From: Bacteroidales bacterium UBA5429
GTDB lineage: Bacteria > Bacteroidota > Bacteroidia > Bacteroidales > WCHB1-69
Assembly (NCBI GenBank): GCA_002427605.1
Contig: DIRT01000018.1
Span: 1-64,000 of the forward strand
Reading direction: 5' to 3'
DNA length: 64,000 bases
A model generated the notes under the pieces. It had not been told where the DNA came from, ran no database searches, and saw nothing but the letters and a program-made list of their open reading frames with translations. This document shows positions 8,743 through 16,797 of the stretch, piece by piece. Each line of letters starts with the position of its first letter. Position 1 is the first letter of the stretch. The position numbers and the translations under genes were made by a program.

Positions 8743-9538
8743 AGAAAGTGTAAGTTTTTTAAAACCACAATATCATACTCATCCCAAGATTGCAATTATT
8801 TTAGGTTCAGGATTGGGCGGTTTGGTTGATCATCTTGATATCGAAGTGGAGATTCCCTACGCTGAAATTCCACATTTTCCGGTGTCCACTGTCAAAGGGC
8901 ACAGAGGCAGTTTGGTTTTTGGAAAAATGAACGGAGTGGATATTGTTGTGCTTTCCGGTAGATTTCACTACTACGAAGGCTATACTATGAAAGAGGTAAC
9001 ATATCCCATCCAGGTTTTGAAAGAGATGGGCGTTGAAATATTGATTCTGTCCAATGCTGCCGGAGGAATGAATCCTTCTTTCAAGGTGGGCGATATCATG
9101 ATTATTAAAGATCATATCAACATGATGGGTGATAATCCTCTCTTAGGTCCTAACGATGACCGCATGGGAGTTCGTTTTCTGGATATGAGTGAACCCTATT
9201 CGAAAAGAATCCAAAAAATTGCATTTGAAACCGGACAAACGCTACAACTCCATCTACAACAGGGCGTTTATGTAGGAGTTTCAGGTCCTTGTTTTGAAAC
9301 GCCTGCCGAGTATAAAGCTTTTTATATTTTAGGAGGAGATGCAGTCGGCATGTCCACCGTTCCGGAAGCTATAGTTGCCCGTCACAGAAAGATGGAAGTG
9401 TTTGCTTTGTCTGTAATTACCGATTTGGGTGTTGTGGGACAAGTAGAAAAAGTATCCCATGAAGAGGTGTTAATAGCCGCCAAAGAAGCCGGACCCAGAA
9501 TGGTTGATTTGGTGTATAATATGTTGCCTCAATTATAG
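8726..9538 (+). CDS. punA: purine nucleoside phosphorylase
   Basis: Cleaves purine nucleosides with phosphate to the base and ribose 1-phosphate (salvage). Trimeric-type PNP features are present: ILGSGLGG near the N-terminus, GRFHYYEGY, SNAAGGMN, and the substrate loop GDAVGMSTVPE. It has 270 residues from ATG 8726; this overlaps the lpxK end by 17 bp, and an upstream GTG (8684) would extend deeper into lpxK. Last gene of the plus-strand operon; its 3' end overlaps the convergent Rieske-like gene by 10 bp. Confidence 0.93.
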   Translation: MYEKIKESVSFLKPQYHTHPKIAIILGSGLGGLVDHLDIEVEIPYAEIPHFPVSTVKGHRGSLVFGKMNGVDIVVLSGRFHYYEGYTMKEVTYPIQVLKEMGVEILILSNAAGGMNPSFKVGDIMIIKDHINMMGDNPLLGPNDDRMGVRFLDMSEPYSKRIQKIAFETGQTLQLHLQQGVYVGVSGPCFETPAEYKAFYILGGDAVGMSTVPEAIVARHRKMEVFALSVITDLGVVGQVEKVSHEEVLIAAKEAGPRMVDLVYNMLPQL

Positions 9539-9948
9539 ATTCGCAATCGAAAACCATCAAAGGCTGTACGATAAGTATATAACGGATTGACTGCCGGTCC
9601 GTTGACTATATTTCCGTCCAAAATATTGAATCGGGAGCCACAAAGTGTACATTGAAGGGTGAGTCCGCTCTCTTCAACCCAAATCCATGAATCCGGATGC
9701 CTCCAGTCGTGGGGACAAGCCCTGTCATAACATACGAACCAATCCTCCGAAACCCGGTAAACCACCAATCCATTCACCCCTCCGGTCAAATAAACGTAAC
9801 CCCCGTAATTGAGCAGGTTTTGATACCGAATATCATCGAGGTAAATATAAAAATCGACCTTTCGCGTTGGAATTGTGGGATGAACATACTCTCCACAAGA
9901 GTTCAAAAGGAACAAAAAAGCGAAAAAAGGCAGCAATTTTTTCATCAT
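9529..9948 (-). CDS. Rieske-like lipoprotein with Cys replacing a His ligand
   Basis: Small predicted lipoprotein: MMKKLLPF leader and lipobox LLNSC. The C-terminal half has the Rieske layout: CPH, 19 residues, then CTLCGSRFNI. The classical Rieske site is CxH...CxxH; here the second motif is CxxC, so the cluster would have three Cys and one His. It probably binds a [2Fe-2S] cluster at the cell surface or in the periplasm; its partner is unknown. An in-frame ATG upstream (9984) would bury the signal peptide, so the start at 9948 or 9945 is preferred. Confidence 0.72.
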   Translation of the reverse strand: MMKKLLPFFAFLFLLNSCGEYVHPTIPTRKVDFYIYLDDIRYQNLLNYGGYVYLTGGVNGLVVYRVSEDWFVCYDRACPHDWRHPDSWIWVEESGLTLQCTLCGSRFNILDGNIVNGPAVNPLYTYRTAFDGFRLRIYN

Positions 9949-9998
9949 CAAAAGGATTATCCAATTATAACGTGTTTCGTTCAACTTTTATTTTCTTT

Positions 9999-10033
9999 TT
10001 TGGCCGAATCTATCGAAAATAGTTATATCTTTG
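9999..10033 (+). promoter_or_regulatory. promoter upstream of the T9SS cargo gene
   Basis: TTTG (9999-10002) and TATCTTTG (10026-10033), 23 bp apart, pointing right. The first gene downstream is at 10211, so the transcript would carry a leader of about 170 nt that contains repeat copy R1-E. Confidence 0.45.
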
Positions 10034-10057
10034 AGAGTTGATTTTTTAGTTGTTTTT

Positions 10058-10190
10058 TTTGGAAATAAAAAAATTAGGGGGCAGAGGGTTCACTACGCTG
10101 TAGATGTTTTTTCACCCCACTCGGAAACATTAAACGCTTTGGATATGCAGGATCAATTACGAATTACGAATTACGAATTACGGAATCGGG
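10058..10190 (+). repeat. R1 composite repeat, copy E, with GAATTAC heptads
   Basis: R1 copy: TTTGGAAATAAAA, then AGGGGGCAG (five G, one fewer than most copies), a variable middle, CCCCACTCGGAAAC, and GGATCAATTACG. It runs into four GAATTAC-type units at 10154-10181. The same order of blocks is found in copies A, C and D. Confidence 0.75.
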
Positions 10191-10210
10191 ATTAATTAGA
10201 AACAAACGAC

Positions 10211-11176
10211 ATGAAAAGAGTTTTATTTATAGCAGCATTGATTCTTTCATCATTGAGTTTGTTGAGTCAAACTTATATGCCGTTTTTTGCGGATACCAAT
10301 AAATATAATCTTGTTCATGCCATAACTTCTAAAAATGATCTGACGGGAGATCCTTTTACAGGCAGTATAGCGACTTATGTTTACACTATTACAAAAACAA
10401 ATCAACTTACTTTTAATGAAAAAACTTATTATGTGGTACAATCCAGCTATACTCCGGGATATTTGGATGATGAGGTTTTAATAGTAAGAGAGGATACCAC
10501 AGGTAAAATTTTTCGTTATTATCCTTCCATTGAGGATGAGATTTTGATTTGTGATATGTCATTAAATCAGGGAGATACTTTTCAATTACCTACTTTGGGA
10601 GAATGGACATCCATGGAGACTTATTATGTTGAAGAAGGCTATATACTTGTTGTTGATAGTGTAACTTATGAGGATGGAAGAAAAATCATTCACTTTCCTG
10701 ATATTGATTTTAGTATCGGGTTCTCTTTTTTTTATATCGGACTTTTTTCTGACTATAATGTTGGTTTGAAATTTATTGAAGGGATAGGTCCGACTTATGG
10801 TCCATTCGGCTATATCACTATGTCGGAGAATTTTTTACCATTACTTCTTTGCTCCACTCAAAATGGGCAATTGGAATATATGCTTCATGATAGTCTGGGT
10901 TGCTATCAGGACAATCATGTTGGCATACCGGATGTAGAGAACATAAAATTCACTTTATATCCCAACCCTTCCGATGGATTCATACATCTCGATTTGGAGG
11001 AAAATTGCACAGATTATTATGTAGAGGTGTTTAATCTGTTGGGCGTTTCAGTCTATTCAACAACAATTTCCGAAAGCATGACCATTGATTTGTCGAATAA
11101 TCCTGCAGGAATCTATTTTTTGTCGCTCCGAAACAAAGAAGCGGTGTTAGGGGTTAAGAAGGTGATAATCAAGTGA
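10211..11176 (+). CDS. secreted protein with T9SS sorting tail
   Basis: 321 residues with a signal peptide (MKRVLFIAALILSSLSLLSQ). The body (about 20-235) is rich in Tyr, Thr and Asp and matches no family I recognise. The C-terminus (about 245-321) is a type IX secretion sorting domain: YPNPSDGFIHLDL, VEVFNLLGVSVY, and NPAGIYFLSLRN near the end. It is therefore probably exported across the outer membrane and held on the surface or released. R1 copies E and F lie directly on either side in the same orientation. Confidence 0.8.
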   Translation: MKRVLFIAALILSSLSLLSQTYMPFFADTNKYNLVHAITSKNDLTGDPFTGSIATYVYTITKTNQLTFNEKTYYVVQSSYTPGYLDDEVLIVREDTTGKIFRYYPSIEDEILICDMSLNQGDTFQLPTLGEWTSMETYYVEEGYILVVDSVTYEDGRKIIHFPDIDFSIGFSFFYIGLFSDYNVGLKFIEGIGPTYGPFGYITMSENFLPLLLCSTQNGQLEYMLHDSLGCYQDNHVGIPDVENIKFTLYPNPSDGFIHLDLEENCTDYYVEVFNLLGVSVYSTTISESMTIDLSNNPAGIYFLSLRNKEAVLGVKKVIIK

Positions 11177-11182
11177 TTTTTT

Positions 11183-11242
11183 CAATTACGAATTACGGAT
11201 TACGATTTTACAAGGTAGAAGGTAGAGGGTAGAAGGTAGAAT
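11183..11242 (+). repeat. heptad tract switching from GAATTAC to GAAGGTA units
   Basis: Period-7 DNA right after the T9SS cargo gene: CAATTAC, GAATTAC, GGATTAC, then GAAGGTA, GAGGGTA, GAAGGTA, GAATG. The unit changes within one tract while the 7-bp period is kept. Confidence 0.75.
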
Positions 11243-11251
11243 GATTTTGTA

Positions 11252-11405
11252 TTTATTTGAATATCAGAAAGATATGATAAATGGTTTTCAATTCTCAATT
11301 TTCAATACTTTTGCCTTCCGACTTTCGACTTTTTCTCATTCCGCTTTCCCCCTTCAACCTTCCGCCTTTAATTCTATCTTCTACCTTCTTATTTCTACCT
11401 TCAAA
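11252..11405 (-). repeat. R2 repeat copy (minus) and pyrimidine-rich heptads
   Basis: 11252-11310 is an inverted R2 copy (complement: TTGAGAATTG, then TGATATTCAAATA). It merges into a TTC-rich tract to 11405 with mainly 7-bp spacing, the complement of GAANNNN units (CTTCCGA, CTTTCGA, ACCTTCC, CTTCTAC). A 93-codon reading frame over this DNA has no protein-like character. Confidence 0.6.
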
Positions 11406-11525
11406 TAATGGGGGGCAGCATAGATTTTCCTCCTTTGTTATTTTAACTCCCCTCCTCGGGGAAGGAGGGGAGCCCGAAGGGCGGGGTGGTTATTCCCCAC
11501 TCTGGAATGTTGTTCCTTGTGGGAA
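11401..11525 (+). repeat. R1 composite repeat, copy F, with an extra hairpin
   Basis: GGGGGGCAG at 11410-11418 and CCCCACTCTGGAATGTTG near 11495-11512 mark an R1 copy. Its middle is longer than in the others because it carries a GC-rich hairpin of REP type (CTCCCCTCCTCGGGG with GGAGGGGAG, about 11450-11472) followed by CCCGAAGGGCGGGG. From 11526 to 11627 I see only AT-rich DNA. Confidence 0.65.
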
Positions 11526-11714
11526 AATGGTGGAACGGTTTTCAGGTTGGAGAAGTGGCTGATTTATAATTACTTACTTTTAATTTAGTACTAAACTTGC
11601 CATTTTGCCAAACTGCTTGTTGTGCGGTCACCCTTTTTTATCGTCAATTATTTCTTTTACTTTTTCTTCTAACTGTCTCTGGTCAGGCAAATACAATTGA
11701 TTATTAGATATTAT

Positions 11715-11822
11715 TTAAGGTTTCTTTTTCTTTACAAAGATTTTTTTGTAAATATAAGAACCTACTGCTCCACCTACCAAACCAGAAATTATTATGATAA
11801 GCATATCACATAAAGTTGCCAT
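11715..11822 (-). CDS. 35-residue hydrophobic peptide
   Basis: Small frame from ATG 11822: MATLCDMLIIIISGLVGGA, then VGSYIYKKIF and a basic end KKKKP. It has one membrane helix with glycine-rich spacing and a Lys tail. The start lies 4 bp after the end of another tiny frame (11827-11951), suggesting coupling. After the TAA the same frame stays open for 28 more codons (to 11628) with a charged sequence (LPDQRQLEEKVKEIIDDKKG), so a longer protein may have been cut by a stop. Function unknown. Not a shadow of a larger gene. Confidence 0.4.
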   Translation of the reverse strand: MATLCDMLIIIISGLVGGAVGSYIYKKIFVKKKKP

Positions 11823-11826
11823 AATT

Positions 11827-11951
11827 TTAAAATAATTTACTAATCCATTTACCTAATTTACCAACAACACCAGTAGAGCCAGTAATTGCTCCTATAACAG
11901 CGGGTAGTGCATAAGTTCGATACTGTCAACTAGGGCAAGGAACTGTTTCAT
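11827..11951 (-). pseudogene. small hydrophobic peptide gene, frameshifted
   Basis: From ATG 11951 the sequence reads MKQFLALVDSI, then a one-frame change leads into TYALPAVIGAITGSTGVVG and KLGKWISKLF before TAA at 11827. The length (125 bp) is not a multiple of three, so the present DNA gives only a short truncated peptide. A TATCTTTG box lies just upstream (11971-11978). With the 35-residue frame it forms a two-gene unit of glycine-rich hydrophobic peptides, now apparently decayed. No family recognised. Confidence 0.4.
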
Positions 11952-11970
11952 ATCTTTGAATTCTTTTTTG

Positions 11971-11978
11971 CAAAGATA
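11971..11978 (-). promoter_or_regulatory. promoter of the small-peptide unit
   Basis: Minus-strand TATCTTTG, with the ATG at 11951 about 20 bp downstream. It forms an inverted repeat with the plus-strand copy at 11951-11958 (ATATCTTTG against CAAAGATAT). Confidence 0.5.
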
Positions 11979-12098
11979 TAATATGTATTTTTAATAATAC
12001 AATATGTTTTCATTTTTGTATTCTCTAAAATACATTTTTCGGTTTATAAGTCTTTTAAGAAATCAGAAATATGAAATAGATCTATTTAAAAATGTAAA

Positions 12099-12195
12099 TA
12101 CTTGATATTCAAATATTTCTAAATTCTAAACTCTAAATTCTAAATTTATTCATTCCGCCTTCCGCCTTCAACCTTCCGCCTTCGAGATAACCCCG
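12099..12195 (-). repeat. R2 fragment, TAAATTC and GAAGGCG-type heptads
   Basis: GATATTCAAATA (R2 end) is followed by four CTAAATT-type units (12117-12146) and by CTTCCGC/CTTCAAC units (12152-12186), all at 7-bp period, then by a small CCCCGAAGGGG palindrome (12190-12200). 11980-12098 is AT-rich without visible features. Confidence 0.6.
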
Positions 12196-12233
12196 AAGGG
12201 GTGGCATTATTACTAATACAATGTGTTTTGGTC

Positions 12234-12788
12234 TTAATCAGTTGGAATAAAACAACCTCCTTTGATGTTTGGTGAATGCACTATACGTGTTTTTTCGTGT
12301 TTTTTGTCGATGAACACAGAATCACCATCGAAAAAAATTTCAACTAAAGAGTTCCAAGGTATCCTTATAGCAAAGTCTTCATTTTCAAAGTAATAAATGG
12401 TCATATAATAGGATTTATTGATCTCCAATTTATCATCGCAAGAGTCTGTTGCATATTCAGAAATAATTGTCCAATCCCAATTATCTAAGTGATCAGTTAT
12501 TGCTATCAGATTGTACTTTTTATCGTTAAAATTTACGAAACTATCAATATTGAGTACTTTATATAATCTTTTTATCGAATCAATCTTAAGCGTAATAAAA
12601 GTATCTATTATTTCTTTCGTAGAATCATACAATGCAATTGCACGATCCGGATTATCTGCGTACAAATACCTATATTCCCGATATTCTTCTCCTATTTTCA
12701 AACTATCAACCGGTTCCTGGCAAAATAGATTTCCGCTCGTACTGATCATACACAAAATAGAGACTAAAAGTTTTATTAGATTTTTCAT
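12234..12788 (-). CDS. hypothetical exported protein
   Basis: 184 residues from ATG 12788 (a TTG at 12794 is an alternative). The signal peptide is MKNLIKLLVSILCMISTSG with a Cys shortly after (NLFCQEPVD), possibly a lipoprotein. The mature part is acidic and rich in Asp, Tyr and Ile; no family is recognised. It starts 2 bp after the stop of the upstream exported protein, so the two are surely co-transcribed. The pair lies between R1 copies F and A, which face each other as inverted repeats. Confidence 0.7.
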   Translation of the reverse strand: MKNLIKLLVSILCMISTSGNLFCQEPVDSLKIGEEYREYRYLYADNPDRAIALYDSTKEIIDTFITLKIDSIKRLYKVLNIDSFVNFNDKKYNLIAITDHLDNWDWTIISEYATDSCDDKLEINKSYYMTIYYFENEDFAIRIPWNSLVEIFFDGDSVFIDKKHEKTRIVHSPNIKGGCFIPTD

Positions 12789-12790
12789 TT

Positions 12791-13426
12791 TCAATTACTT
12801 TTTATTGTGAGTGATCCATCTTCATTGATCAGATAGTAGAAGTAATCTCGTTCTGCTTTTAAATCCCCATAAGAATTTGTACTTCTAAATAGTGATATTT
12901 CTATATGTGATTCATCTATCTTACACAAAGTTTGTTTATAGATATCTTGTGGGTTATCTTCAATCGTTGGATCCTCAGTTACCAAGACTTGAGAAAAAAC
13001 TTCCTTCCCGGAGGAATCTAAAACAGCATAAACAAGGGAACGACTCAGATCCCATGATCCCTTAATATAAAATAAGAGAACGAAATTTGATGTTCCCGGC
13101 CTTTTAAATGCTCGTAATTTATTAATAGCATAAGAACTTCCAACAATATTCCCATCAACATAAACTAAGAATTTTGATAACTTTGAAATTGCAGATATGT
13201 TTACCAAAAAATTCATTTGTAATTCAAAGTTTGTTGGCTCCAGTTCATCCGTATTATCTCCATAATCCAGATCCGTACAATACAACGGAAAATCTGTTCT
13301 ACAATAAGGTTCTATTAATTGCAAAAATGTAGAATCATTTTCACTTCTTACTTCTTGATTATTAATTGAATGCACATTTTGTTGAATGCAAAAAAATAAT
13401 AAAATTGTCAATAGTTGATATTTCAT
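12791..13426 (-). CDS. hypothetical exported protein
   Basis: 211 residues with a signal peptide (MKYQLLTILLFFCIQQNVHS). The mature part has YVDGNIVGSSYAINKLRAF and a strand-rich middle; the C-terminus ends FYYLINEDGSLTIKSN. I do not recognise the family. First gene of a two-gene unit with 12234-12788. A TATCTTTG box on the same strand at 13580-13587 may drive it with a leader of about 150 nt. Confidence 0.7.
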   Translation of the reverse strand: MKYQLLTILLFFCIQQNVHSINNQEVRSENDSTFLQLIEPYCRTDFPLYCTDLDYGDNTDELEPTNFELQMNFLVNISAISKLSKFLVYVDGNIVGSSYAINKLRAFKRPGTSNFVLLFYIKGSWDLSRSLVYAVLDSSGKEVFSQVLVTEDPTIEDNPQDIYKQTLCKIDESHIEISLFRSTNSYGDLKAERDYFYYLINEDGSLTIKSN

Positions 13427-13589
13427 CTTATCTGTTGTTTTTGATTCATTTTTGTAAAAATATTCTATATTTTTAAAGGATTATGCATCGATAAAATATC
13501 TTTTCCATCTCGAACAAAGGATTTTAAACTCCAAATATAATTATCCTTAAATTCTAACCCCAAATGGGATTTGATACTGCAAAGATAAT

Positions 13590-13686
13590 AAAAAAGTCGA
13601 AAGTTTTTATTATAAATTGAAAATTGAAAGTTGAGAATTGAAAATGGTCAAACATCTATCGTATCTCATTGATATTCATATCAATA
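13590..13686 (+). repeat. R2 repeat copy with AATTGAA heptads
   Basis: AAAAGTCGAAAGTTTTT, TATAAATTG, four AATTGAA-type units (13614-13642), AATGGTCAAACATC, and TTGATATTCA. Very similar blocks recur at 13771-13886 and 44771-44853. Confidence 0.65.
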
Positions 13687-13770
13687 GCCATGTCCTTTAG
13701 GGCATGGTTGGGAATTAACCCCCAAGATATCAAGGGCATTAGCCCAAATTTATTATAATGTTATCTCTAT

Positions 13771-13886
13771 GGGGTTATTAAAAAGTCGAAAGTCGAAAGA
13801 CGAAAGGCGAAAGTTTTTATTATAAATTGAGAATTGAAAATTGAGAATTGAAAATGGCATTTATCTTGCTGATATTCAAATAATTC
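13771..13886 (+). repeat. R2 repeat copy with GAAAGTC heptads
   Basis: GGGGTTATTAAAAAG leads into GTCGAAA, GTCGAAA, GACGAAA, GGCGAAA, then TTTTTATTATAA and four ATTGAGA/ATTGAAA units, AATGG and TGATATTCAAATA. The stretch 13687-13770 between this and the preceding copy is AT-rich, with CCTTTAGGG-type short palindromes. Confidence 0.7.
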
Positions 13887-13892
13887 AACTCT

Positions 13893-14005
13893 CGTAATTC
13901 GTAATTGATCACACATGTCCAAAAAGGTCAAACATTCTAGAGTGGGGTGATGGATTAACAAAAAAGACACCCCAAATCCTGCCCCCCATTTATTTTAAAT
14001 TCCAA
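13893..14005 (-). repeat. R1 composite repeat, copy A
   Basis: Minus strand: TTGGAATTTAAAATAAAT, GGGGGGCAG (13979-13987), GGGGTGTCTTTTTTGTTAAT, CCATCACCCCACTCTAGAAT, CCTTTTTGGACATG and GATCAATTACGAATTACG. GGGGTG and CACCCC inside it can pair as a hairpin. It is closest to copy D. Confidence 0.8.
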
Positions 14006-14100
14006 ATAAGAAATATGAAGTAAGAAGTAATTTTGAAGTCGGAAGGCGGAGGGCGGAAGGCGGAATGAAAAAAATCCGAAATCCGAAATCCGAAATCTTT
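14001..14100 (+). repeat. three successive heptad tracts
   Basis: GAAATAT, GAAGTAA, GAAGTAA units (14006-14031) are followed by GAAGTCG, GAAGGCG, GAGGGCG, GAAGGCG, GAATG (14036-14067) and then by GAAATCC three times (14074-14097). The tract ends at the stop of cdaA. Confidence 0.75.
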
Positions 14101-14910
14101 TTAGTTTTTCTTTTCTCTTTCGGCGTAAATTTCGTCGGTCATCATTTGTTTGAGGACTGAGGGGGAGATGTTTCTGGTGAGTTTTCCGCCTTTACACCAG
14201 GAGATGTGACCGGTTTGTTCTGAAACAATGACGGAGATGGCATCGGTATGGGTGGTTGCTCCGATGGCGGAACGGTGTCGTAAACCTAAGTCGGAAGGGA
14301 TTGATTCATCCTCCGATACCGGCAAAATACATCGTGCAGCGGCGATACGGTGGTTAGCAATAATGACAGCCCCATCGTGAAGCGGTGAGTTTTTATAGAA
14401 GAGATTTTCTAACAATTCCTGGGATACCACAGCGTCAATTTCTTGTCCGGTAGCTAAAAACTCATCCAGTGGATTTTTTCTTGCAAACACCATTAAAGCA
14501 CCGGTTCTGCTTGCTGACATTCTTTCACAAGCACGTGTAATAGCTTCCACATCTTCTGCATAGTCTGCGGGAATATTTTTCCCTTTGATGTAGAAACGTG
14601 CCCATTTCAAGACTTCAGTATTGCCCAGATAGAGTAAAAACTTCCTCAATTCCGGCTGGAACACCACAATCAACAGAATCACCCCGACACTCAGAAACTG
14701 TTCGAGGATCACGTTCAGCATATTCAACTGGAAGAGAGAGACTGCTTTCCAAATCACAAAAAGGATCATCAATCCGATAAAAATTCTCACGGCAGCGGTT
14801 CCTTTCAGCCATTTGTAAAACTGAAAAAGAATAAACGCAACCAGAAGAATATCAATCAGGTCGGTGATTTTGAATTGAATAAAACTTAAAACGTTCAAAT
14901 AGAGAGTCAT
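14101..14910 (-). CDS. cdaA: diadenylate cyclase CdaA
   Basis: Makes cyclic di-AMP from two ATP at the inner membrane. The 269-residue protein has about three membrane segments in the first 85 residues and a DAC domain with both active-site motifs, DGA at 179-181 (LHDGAVI) and RHR at 211-213 (GLRHRSA). Length and layout match the CdaA/YbbP class. It follows tdk with a 40-bp gap on the same strand. Its stop abuts the heptad-repeat block. Confidence 0.94.
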   Translation of the reverse strand: MTLYLNVLSFIQFKITDLIDILLVAFILFQFYKWLKGTAAVRIFIGLMILFVIWKAVSLFQLNMLNVILEQFLSVGVILLIVVFQPELRKFLLYLGNTEVLKWARFYIKGKNIPADYAEDVEAITRACERMSASRTGALMVFARKNPLDEFLATGQEIDAVVSQELLENLFYKNSPLHDGAVIIANHRIAAARCILPVSEDESIPSDLGLRHRSAIGATTHTDAISVIVSEQTGHISWCKGGKLTRNISPSVLKQMMTDEIYAEREKKN

Positions 14911-14950
14911 TGCAGTTTCCTAAAACGGCTGCAAAGGTACAAAAAAAGAT

Positions 14951-15535
14951 TTAATTTTTAGTTGCAGCGTGGTAACATTTCCGACAAAGTGGTTCGTACG
15001 CTTCGGTTTCTCCCAGTAGAATCTGTTTATCGTTTTCAATAGTTCTGAAAGAGAAAGAAGCCAGGTTGCCGCATCGAACGCAGATGGCATGCACTTTGGT
15101 AACATATTCGGCAATCGCCATCAGTCCGGGCATGGGTCCGAAGGGTCTGCCGAGAAAGTCCATATCAAGACCGGAGAGAATGACACGAACTCCCTGATTC
15201 GCCAGGGTGCGACACACTTCAATGAGTCCATCATCAAAAAATTGAGCCTCATCAATACCTACGACATCCACATCTTCGCTGTTGACATAGAGCAGAATTT
15301 CAGCGGAATTGACTACAGGTGTTGCCTCTTCTGCTTTTTTGTCGTGGGAAACCATCTCCGAATCCGCATAACGCGTATCGATACTGGGTTTAAAAAGTTC
15401 TACTTTTTGTTTTGCAAAACGAGCTCTTTTAATGCGTCGAATCAGCTCTTCCGTTTTTCCGGAAAACATGGAACCGGTGATTACTTCAATCCACCCTTGC
15501 TTTAGTTTTTTATCGGCTTTATTTTCAAGAAACAT
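14951..15535 (-). CDS. tdk: thymidine kinase
   Basis: Phosphorylates thymidine to dTMP in nucleotide salvage. 194 residues, of the small TK1-type class: P-loop GSMFSGKT at 21-28, Walker B-like DEAQFF at 95-100, and a four-Cys zinc site (CVRCG and CRKC). A TAATTTTG promoter box lies on this strand at 15589-15596, about 55 bp before the start. It is upstream of cdaA and probably co-transcribed with it. Confidence 0.94.
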   Translation of the reverse strand: MFLENKADKKLKQGWIEVITGSMFSGKTEELIRRIKRARFAKQKVELFKPSIDTRYADSEMVSHDKKAEEATPVVNSAEILLYVNSEDVDVVGIDEAQFFDDGLIEVCRTLANQGVRVILSGLDMDFLGRPFGPMPGLMAIAEYVTKVHAICVRCGNLASFSFRTIENDKQILLGETEAYEPLCRKCYHAATKN

Positions 15536-15664
15536 CTGTAATATAAATGATATTTTTTTTGTATTTTTGACGTTTGATTATGAAAGAACAAAATTACATT
15601 TTTTTTTGATATCTTTTTTCAATAATTGATAAAAATTCAAACCATTAAAAATTGTCGGTTCATT

Positions 15665-16762
15665 ATGGAAAAGCCTACCCGTTTAATTGCAAAAGTTATT
15701 GAAACACTGAGTGTTATTAATGAAGCTGATGTTCCCTATACTCCTATTGAGAAGGAGATCATCCTACATTATATTCGTGCAGCCTACATTCAATTGATTA
15801 ATGTTCCGGTCTCAGATGAGCTTCCCAATGAGGTCAGATTTTCGTTGGATGCGGAACCGAATGGGGCATCTCAGCAGTTGGAGCAAGAGTTCAAAGCACA
15901 GATTGAGTCGTTAACCAAACAGTTGGAAGAATTGCAGCAAGCAGGTACTGCTTCTCAGGAAGAGGTTGTAGATTTGCGTAATCAGTTAGAAATAAAAAAT
16001 GAGGGGGAGAAAAGCCTCACCACTCAACTTCAGCAATTGCAATCGGAAGTGAATCGCTCCAAGGAAGAGCATCAGCAGATGATGGATGCACTACAGCAGA
16101 AGAATGACACTATTTCGCAATTGCAAACCGAAATAGAGAGCTTGAAAAAAGAAGCGGCTGCTACTTCAGAACCGGTGAGCGAACAGGTGTCCCCAGAGCG
16201 GGAGGAAATGCGGGAGGATCCCCCCAAAATTATTGAAATCCCAAAAGAAACAGAAAAACCTACTGCTACTGAAACTCCTAAAGAGGAAACAAAAGAAGTA
16301 GCACCACAACCACAACCCGGCTTACAGACAGATCTTTTCATGGAAGACGATATTGTGGAGTTTATTCGTCAGGATGATCCGAAAGAAACGCAACCTGTGT
16401 CGCCAAAACCGCAAACTATTCCCTATTTTGAACAGAAAGAGGAACCCAAGAAAGAGAAAAGATCATTGCATGATCTGCTTTCCGATAAGAAAGAGGACAA
16501 CTCAGTGGTGTCTCATTTCCAACAGTCCAAAATTCATGATTTGACCAAAGCGATTACGATTAATGATAAGTTTCTATTTATCAAGGAGTTATTTAAAGGA
16601 AAAGGGGAGGAGTTCAGCAGTGCAATCCAGAAAATCAACAATAGCAGCAATATGGATGAAGCGTTTGGACATATTGATGAGATGAAAAATTATTATTTCT
16701 GGGATACGACAGCGCCTGCTTATTTAACATTTTGTGACTTGGTAAGAAGAAAATTTATATAA
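15665..16762 (+). CDS. coiled-coil protein with conserved Bacteroidota C-terminus
   Basis: 365 residues from ATG 15665. The N-terminus (about 1-60) is folded-looking, followed by a Gln/Glu-rich coiled coil (about 75-170), a Pro/Glu/Thr-rich linker (about 170-270), and a C-terminal helical domain with DLTKAITINDKFLFIKELF and FWDTTAPAYLTFCDLVRRKF. I recognise that C-terminal motif from unannotated Bacteroidota proteins, but no function is known to me. No signal peptide is visible. It stands alone, upstream of the C1 peptidase gene. Confidence 0.75.
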   Translation: MEKPTRLIAKVIETLSVINEADVPYTPIEKEIILHYIRAAYIQLINVPVSDELPNEVRFSLDAEPNGASQQLEQEFKAQIESLTKQLEELQQAGTASQEEVVDLRNQLEIKNEGEKSLTTQLQQLQSEVNRSKEEHQQMMDALQQKNDTISQLQTEIESLKKEAAATSEPVSEQVSPEREEMREDPPKIIEIPKETEKPTATETPKEETKEVAPQPQPGLQTDLFMEDDIVEFIRQDDPKETQPVSPKPQTIPYFEQKEEPKKEKRSLHDLLSDKKEDNSVVSHFQQSKIHDLTKAITINDKFLFIKELFKGKGEEFSSAIQKINNSSNMDEAFGHIDEMKNYYFWDTTAPAYLTFCDLVRRKFI

Positions 16763-16797
16763 ATATTTATTAAAAATTATAAAAAGATTATTTAATT

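Noticed and set aside
11281..11562. 93-codon plus-strand frame
   Set aside because: It is made of TTC-rich heptads, R2 and R1-F; composition is that of repeats and no start signal is seen.
13488..13590. 32-codon minus-strand frame (KDNYIWSLKSFVRDGKDILS)
   Set aside because: Protein-like but without an ATG; may be a gene remnant. Too little evidence to call.
13767..13970. 67-codon minus-strand frame
   Set aside because: Lies entirely in R2, heptads and R1-A.
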